25,940 nucleotides of DNA from an uncultured Kineothrix sp. (GTDB taxonomy: Bacteria; Bacillota; Clostridia; Lachnospirales; Lachnospiraceae), in the NCBI GenBank assembly GCA_910587275.1, contig CAJUMD010000043.1, forward strand, positions 1 through 25,940, given 5' to 3'. Each line of letters begins with the position of its first letter. Within the stretch, counting starts at the first letter, position 1. Below the pieces are notes generated by a model, which was given only the letters and a program-made list of their open reading frames with translations, was not told where the DNA came from and searched no databases. Below, piece after piece: positions 23,522-25,940 of the stretch. A program made the translations under genes and the position numbers.

Positions 23522-23655
23522 CAGCCGTATTTCCGCGGCCTTTTCTTCCCGTTACCTATCATAAATCCGGGCATTTTACCTTTATCTTCCTGACTTACCG
23601 GGTAACGGTTCAGCCTGAAATGTTATATTCGGATGCCATAAAGCAGCAAACGCTA

Positions 23656-23684
23656 TTGACATATATCATGGCATCATTTAAAAT
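23656..23684 (+). promoter_or_regulatory. Sigma-A promoter of the second TetR gene
   Basis: TTGACA (23656-23661) and TAAAAT (23679-23684) are 17 bp apart. The region 23522-23655 between this and the YbaK promoter shows no gene or other signal that I can support. Confidence 0.75.
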
Positions 23685-23701
23685 GAAACTATATTCATTT
23701 T
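23680..23701 (+). promoter_or_regulatory. Perfect 22-bp operator palindrome of the second TetR gene
   Basis: AAAATGAA (23680-23687) and TTCATTTT (23694-23701) are exact 8-bp inverted arms around ACTATA. The site overlaps the -10 box and transcription start, as expected for autorepression. It is unrelated in sequence to the palindrome of the first TetR gene. Confidence 0.7.
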
Positions 23702-23762
23702 TTATTGCATATCATTGCGGCATATGGATTTCAGTCTGAACAGAAAGGAGATAAAAGACCTA

Positions 23763-24431
23763 ATGCCCAAAGTAACGGAAGAATATATGCGGAATAAGAA
23801 ACATAAAATCATGGAAGCGGCATATGCCGTATGTTTGGAGAAAACCGTAAGTACCGTAACAATGCAGGATATCATCAATAAAACAGGGCTGAGCCAAGGC
23901 GGTATATACCGGTTTTATAAGGACATTGACGAGATTTTCCGCGACCTGATCCTTTATCTGCGTAAAAAGGAGGATTTAAAAGAAAAAACGAATGAAATAT
24001 TAGCCCAGGCAGAGGAACGGTCTCCGAAGGAAATTACCCGTTTACTTTTCGACATGCTGGCGGATTTTATGAAAAGGGAATTGATGGGAATTGAAAAAAT
24101 AGATTTTGAATTGTCCGTGCTTGCCATGAATAACCCTGCCAGAGTGGATAAAATCCTGAAAAATATTCCCGAAGCAGGGAATAAGGAATACCTTACCATA
24201 CGTACCATGGAATATTTTACGCAGCAGGCAGCACTGGGCAAAATCCATCCCCGTGTGGGTGTGGAAGAATTACTGTCGTTTATTGCCGCTGCATATACGG
24301 GAATTCAGGCAGAATGCATCGTAAGTAATTGTTATAAACAGGAACGGAATCCATTCGCCGGTCTGTTTCAACCCGAAATCCAGTTCCAAACGCTTGCCAA
24401 GACGGTCAATTACCTGATTGGGGCGGAATGA
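23763..24431 (+). CDS. TetR/AcrR-family transcriptional regulator
   Basis: A 222-residue TetR regulator. The DNA-binding domain is clear: MPKVTEEYMRNKKHKIMEAA at the N-terminus, then VTMQDIINKTGLSQGGIYRFYKDIDEIF (about 33-60), with SQGGIYRFY as recognition helix. The C-terminal ligand domain is helical. The chosen ATG gives the standard TetR start; AAGGAG lies 12 nt upstream, a little far, and an upstream ATG at 23715 is less likely. The promoter carries a perfect palindrome. Its stop codon abuts a structured repeat, and the alpha/beta hydrolase gene follows in the same direction, so the hydrolase may be its target. Confidence 0.9.
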   Translation: MPKVTEEYMRNKKHKIMEAAYAVCLEKTVSTVTMQDIINKTGLSQGGIYRFYKDIDEIFRDLILYLRKKEDLKEKTNEILAQAEERSPKEITRLLFDMLADFMKRELMGIEKIDFELSVLAMNNPARVDKILKNIPEAGNKEYLTIRTMEYFTQQAALGKIHPRVGVEELLSFIAAAYTGIQAECIVSNCYKQERNPFAGLFQPEIQFQTLAKTVNYLIGAE

Positions 24432-24439
24432 GTCAACAA

Positions 24440-24500
24440 CCCTCACGGCAATCGCCGAATACCCGCATAAGTGCTGCTGCTTGGCCCGTTGCCCGCGGAA
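24440..24500 (+). repeat. 61-bp structured repeat, copy D (diverged)
   Basis: CCCTCACGGCAATCGCC to GTTGCCCGCGGAA, the same length as copies A and B with scattered changes. Pairing in the hairpin is partly kept through G-U pairs (GCAT-AA-GTGC, GCCGA/TTGGC). It is preceded by GAGTCAACAA, as found after copy A, and begins right at the stop codon of the TetR gene. Confidence 0.75.
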
Positions 24501-24538
24501 ATAAAATAGACAGGGAAAAAGGAAAGGAAAATAGAAAA

Positions 24539-25636
24539 ATGCAAAGCAGAAAAAATGCAAGACCGTATACAAAGCATCCAAAAACAGAAAAAAATTATAA
24601 AGAAGAATATATAACTATCAACGGAACCAAACAGTATCTTCTGCATTATCCTTTCAAAAAGGAGGCGCCTGTACTGCTTTTTATCCATGGAGGACCGGGA
24701 CAGTCGGAAACTATGATGGCATATATTTTGGAAGAATACAAAACCCGGAATTATAATATTGTCTACTACGACCAGCGGGGAGCAGGAAAAACCTTCCTGA
24801 AAAACAAAAAAGCAAAACCTGACACGGAACTGTTAAAGCAGGATTTACTGGAAATCGTACAGTATTTGAAAAAAAGATACAAAAAAGAAAAAATAGGGAT
24901 TATCGGCCATTCATGGGGCAGCGTTTTGGGAAGTATGTTTGCCTTGGAACATCCGGAGCATACTCTATGTTATATCGGATGCGGGCAGGTCATTAGTTTT
25001 ATGGAAAATGAACGCACCGGTTTTGAAAAATTGAAATCTGCCATAGAAGAATCCGGAAAGGAAAGGGATAAAAGAAAGCTGATGAAAATCGGCGAATATC
25101 CGGAAGCAGGCGCCTTTGACATGAAATATTTCCGAAAAATGGGACAGGTCCGCAAACTGCAGGGAAAGTATCATTTGGCAATGGATATGGATATGGACAT
25201 GATAAAGATGTTTCTGCACTGTCCGGTTATGGGGGCAGCGGACATTCTGCCGTTTTTAACGGGTCTTCTGCTTAATATGCAGGTAATGCGGGAACTTACG
25301 TCCTATGATTTGCGGGACAAAGGCAGACAATATCAGGTACCGGTATATTATGTACTCGGTGAGAATGACCAGCAGACGCCGGTTGAAATCGCCACTTCCT
25401 ATTTCGGGGAGATTACGGCTCCGGAAAAAAATCTTTATTTAATAAAAAATGCCGGTCACCTTACCATGCTTGATAACATGGATGATTACAGGACGGCAAT
25501 ATGTGAAATCGTGAAGGCGGCAGTCCTGAAACAACCGCTTTTTCACTGCATTTCACCATATTCGCAAATATATCCTATCCGCCCGGCAAAGGACGGGGCT
25601 GCCGCCAGAATGTCATTGGGCACATCAATAAAATAG
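24539..25636 (+). CDS. Alpha/beta hydrolase, proline-iminopeptidase-like
   Basis: A 365-residue alpha/beta-hydrolase close to the S33 (prolyl aminopeptidase) group. The oxyanion motif is HGGPG (50-54), DQRGAGK at 78-84, the nucleophile S125 in GHSWGS, the acid probably D277 in LGENDQQTP, and H307 in NAGHLTML. Family members cleave N-terminal proline from peptides or hydrolyse esters, so the exact substrate is open. The start has AAGGAAAGGA upstream; the longer open frame 5' is repeat copy D. The catalytic domain should end near residue 330. The last 35 residues (KQPLFHC onward) are unlike the family and run antisense through a convergent gene, so the original C-terminal end was probably lost or fused. 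Confidence 0.87.
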   Translation: MQSRKNARPYTKHPKTEKNYKEEYITINGTKQYLLHYPFKKEAPVLLFIHGGPGQSETMMAYILEEYKTRNYNIVYYDQRGAGKTFLKNKKAKPDTELLKQDLLEIVQYLKKRYKKEKIGIIGHSWGSVLGSMFALEHPEHTLCYIGCGQVISFMENERTGFEKLKSAIEESGKERDKRKLMKIGEYPEAGAFDMKYFRKMGQVRKLQGKYHLAMDMDMDMIKMFLHCPVMGAADILPFLTGLLLNMQVMRELTSYDLRDKGRQYQVPVYYVLGENDQQTPVEIATSYFGEITAPEKNLYLIKNAGHLTMLDNMDDYRTAICEIVKAAVLKQPLFHCISPYSQIYPIRPAKDGAAARMSLGTSIK

Positions 25637-25940
25637 CATCTGCCCTCCGCCGACCGGTAAATCATGGCGACACAGTCATCCCTGACTTATTCACCGGTCT
25701 CCGTCTTTCCCATATAACTTGGCTCATCCTCCAGCCAATAGTCTGCAAACAGGGCATAGTACAAGAAAACCATGGGATATTCTTTCCCCGTTTTCAGCTC
25801 GAACCAAGTAAATCTCCAAGCATTTTCCGGGTTGCCCGTACCTACAAAAAAGTAACGGACATTTTTTCCTCCGCGATGATCTGTGCCTAGTACATCAAAT
25901 AATAAATAGTGCATATTTTGAAAAGTGTGATATAATATCA
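25543..25940 (-). pseudogene. Unrecognised gene interrupted by one stop codon; 5' end beyond the window
   Basis: On the minus strand the frame is open from the window edge, through NMHYLLFDVLGTDHRGGKN and FADYWLEDEPSYMGK, to a TAA at 25687-25689. It then continues without another stop for 48 codons (CVAMIYRSAEGRCYFIDVP, then AAAPSFAGRIGYICEYG) to a TGA at 25543-25545. Both halves look like one soluble, aromatic-rich protein, so the TAA is most simply a nonsense mutation. No ribosome site precedes the internal ATG at 25914, and the frame extends upstream of it, so the true start lies outside. I do not recognise the family. The 3' end overlaps the hydrolase gene by 94 bp. Confidence 0.55.
25928..25936 (+). 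promoter_or_regulatory. Possible extended -10 box at the window edge
   Basis: TGATATAAT on the plus strand fits an extended -10 box and would serve a gene beyond the window. No -35 is evident and the site overlaps the broken minus-strand frame, so the support is weak. Confidence 0.25.

Noticed and set aside
24042..24248. Minus-strand open frames antisense to the second TetR gene
   Set aside because: Shadow frames; the TetR frame has a clear helix-turn-helix, promoter and operator.

Overview
The window looks like chromosomal DNA of a gut-type member of the Bacillota, most likely a Lachnospiraceae-like clostridium. This is inference from gene content: a GLUG-repeat wall protein with an MMPL exporter, Rpn-type PD-(D/E)XK nuclease, BlaI-like repressor, split glycine-betaine-type ABC system, AGGAGG ribosome sites and near-consensus sigma-A promoters. 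No tRNA, rRNA, CRISPR array, phage or transposase gene was seen.

Layout. (1) 1-8420, minus strand: a promoter with a roughly 200-nt structured leader drives an MMPL/RND exporter and an overlapping, very large membrane-anchored GLUG protein. A TetR regulator with its own consensus promoter and a 30-bp operator-like palindrome lies downstream. (2) 8500-13430: an HD-domain protein (plus) converges on a BlaI-like repressor (minus), with both stop codons inside one hairpin; then a cytoplasmic GH2 beta-mannosidase and an Rpn-family nuclease with a repeat-encoded coiled coil. (3) 13500-14712, plus: two copies of a 61-bp structured repeat lead into a ten-cysteine protein, followed by a two-TM protein. 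(4) 14740-17921, minus: purA, then a LysR regulator overlapping a HAD phosphatase. A repeat block sits between purA and the LysR gene and encodes the last residues and stop of PurA. (5) 18050-19821: a family 2 glycosyltransferase (plus), a remnant of an FMN-binding protein, and a membrane-bound XRE regulator with a zinc ribbon. (6) 19950-22644, minus: permease, ATPase and lipoprotein of an osmoprotectant-type ABC importer. A nested MITE-like element lies between the last two genes and supplies the ATPase stop. The operon promoter carries a GAAC-N4-GTTC (LexA-type) palindrome. (7) 22770-25940: a prolyl-tRNA-editing YbaK protein (minus), a TetR gene with a perfect operator-like palindrome, another repeat copy, an alpha/beta hydrolase with an unusual C-terminal tail, and a convergent gene broken by one stop codon and cut by the window edge.

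Two themes stand out. First, the exporter-partner wall protein appears built symmetrically: GLUG, coil, beta repeat, linker, beta repeat, coil, GLUG. It could form a stalk reaching through the cell wall. Second, at least two families of small palindromic repeats sit at gene ends and have been absorbed into coding sequence. Domain and promoter calls were made by eye; no search was run.
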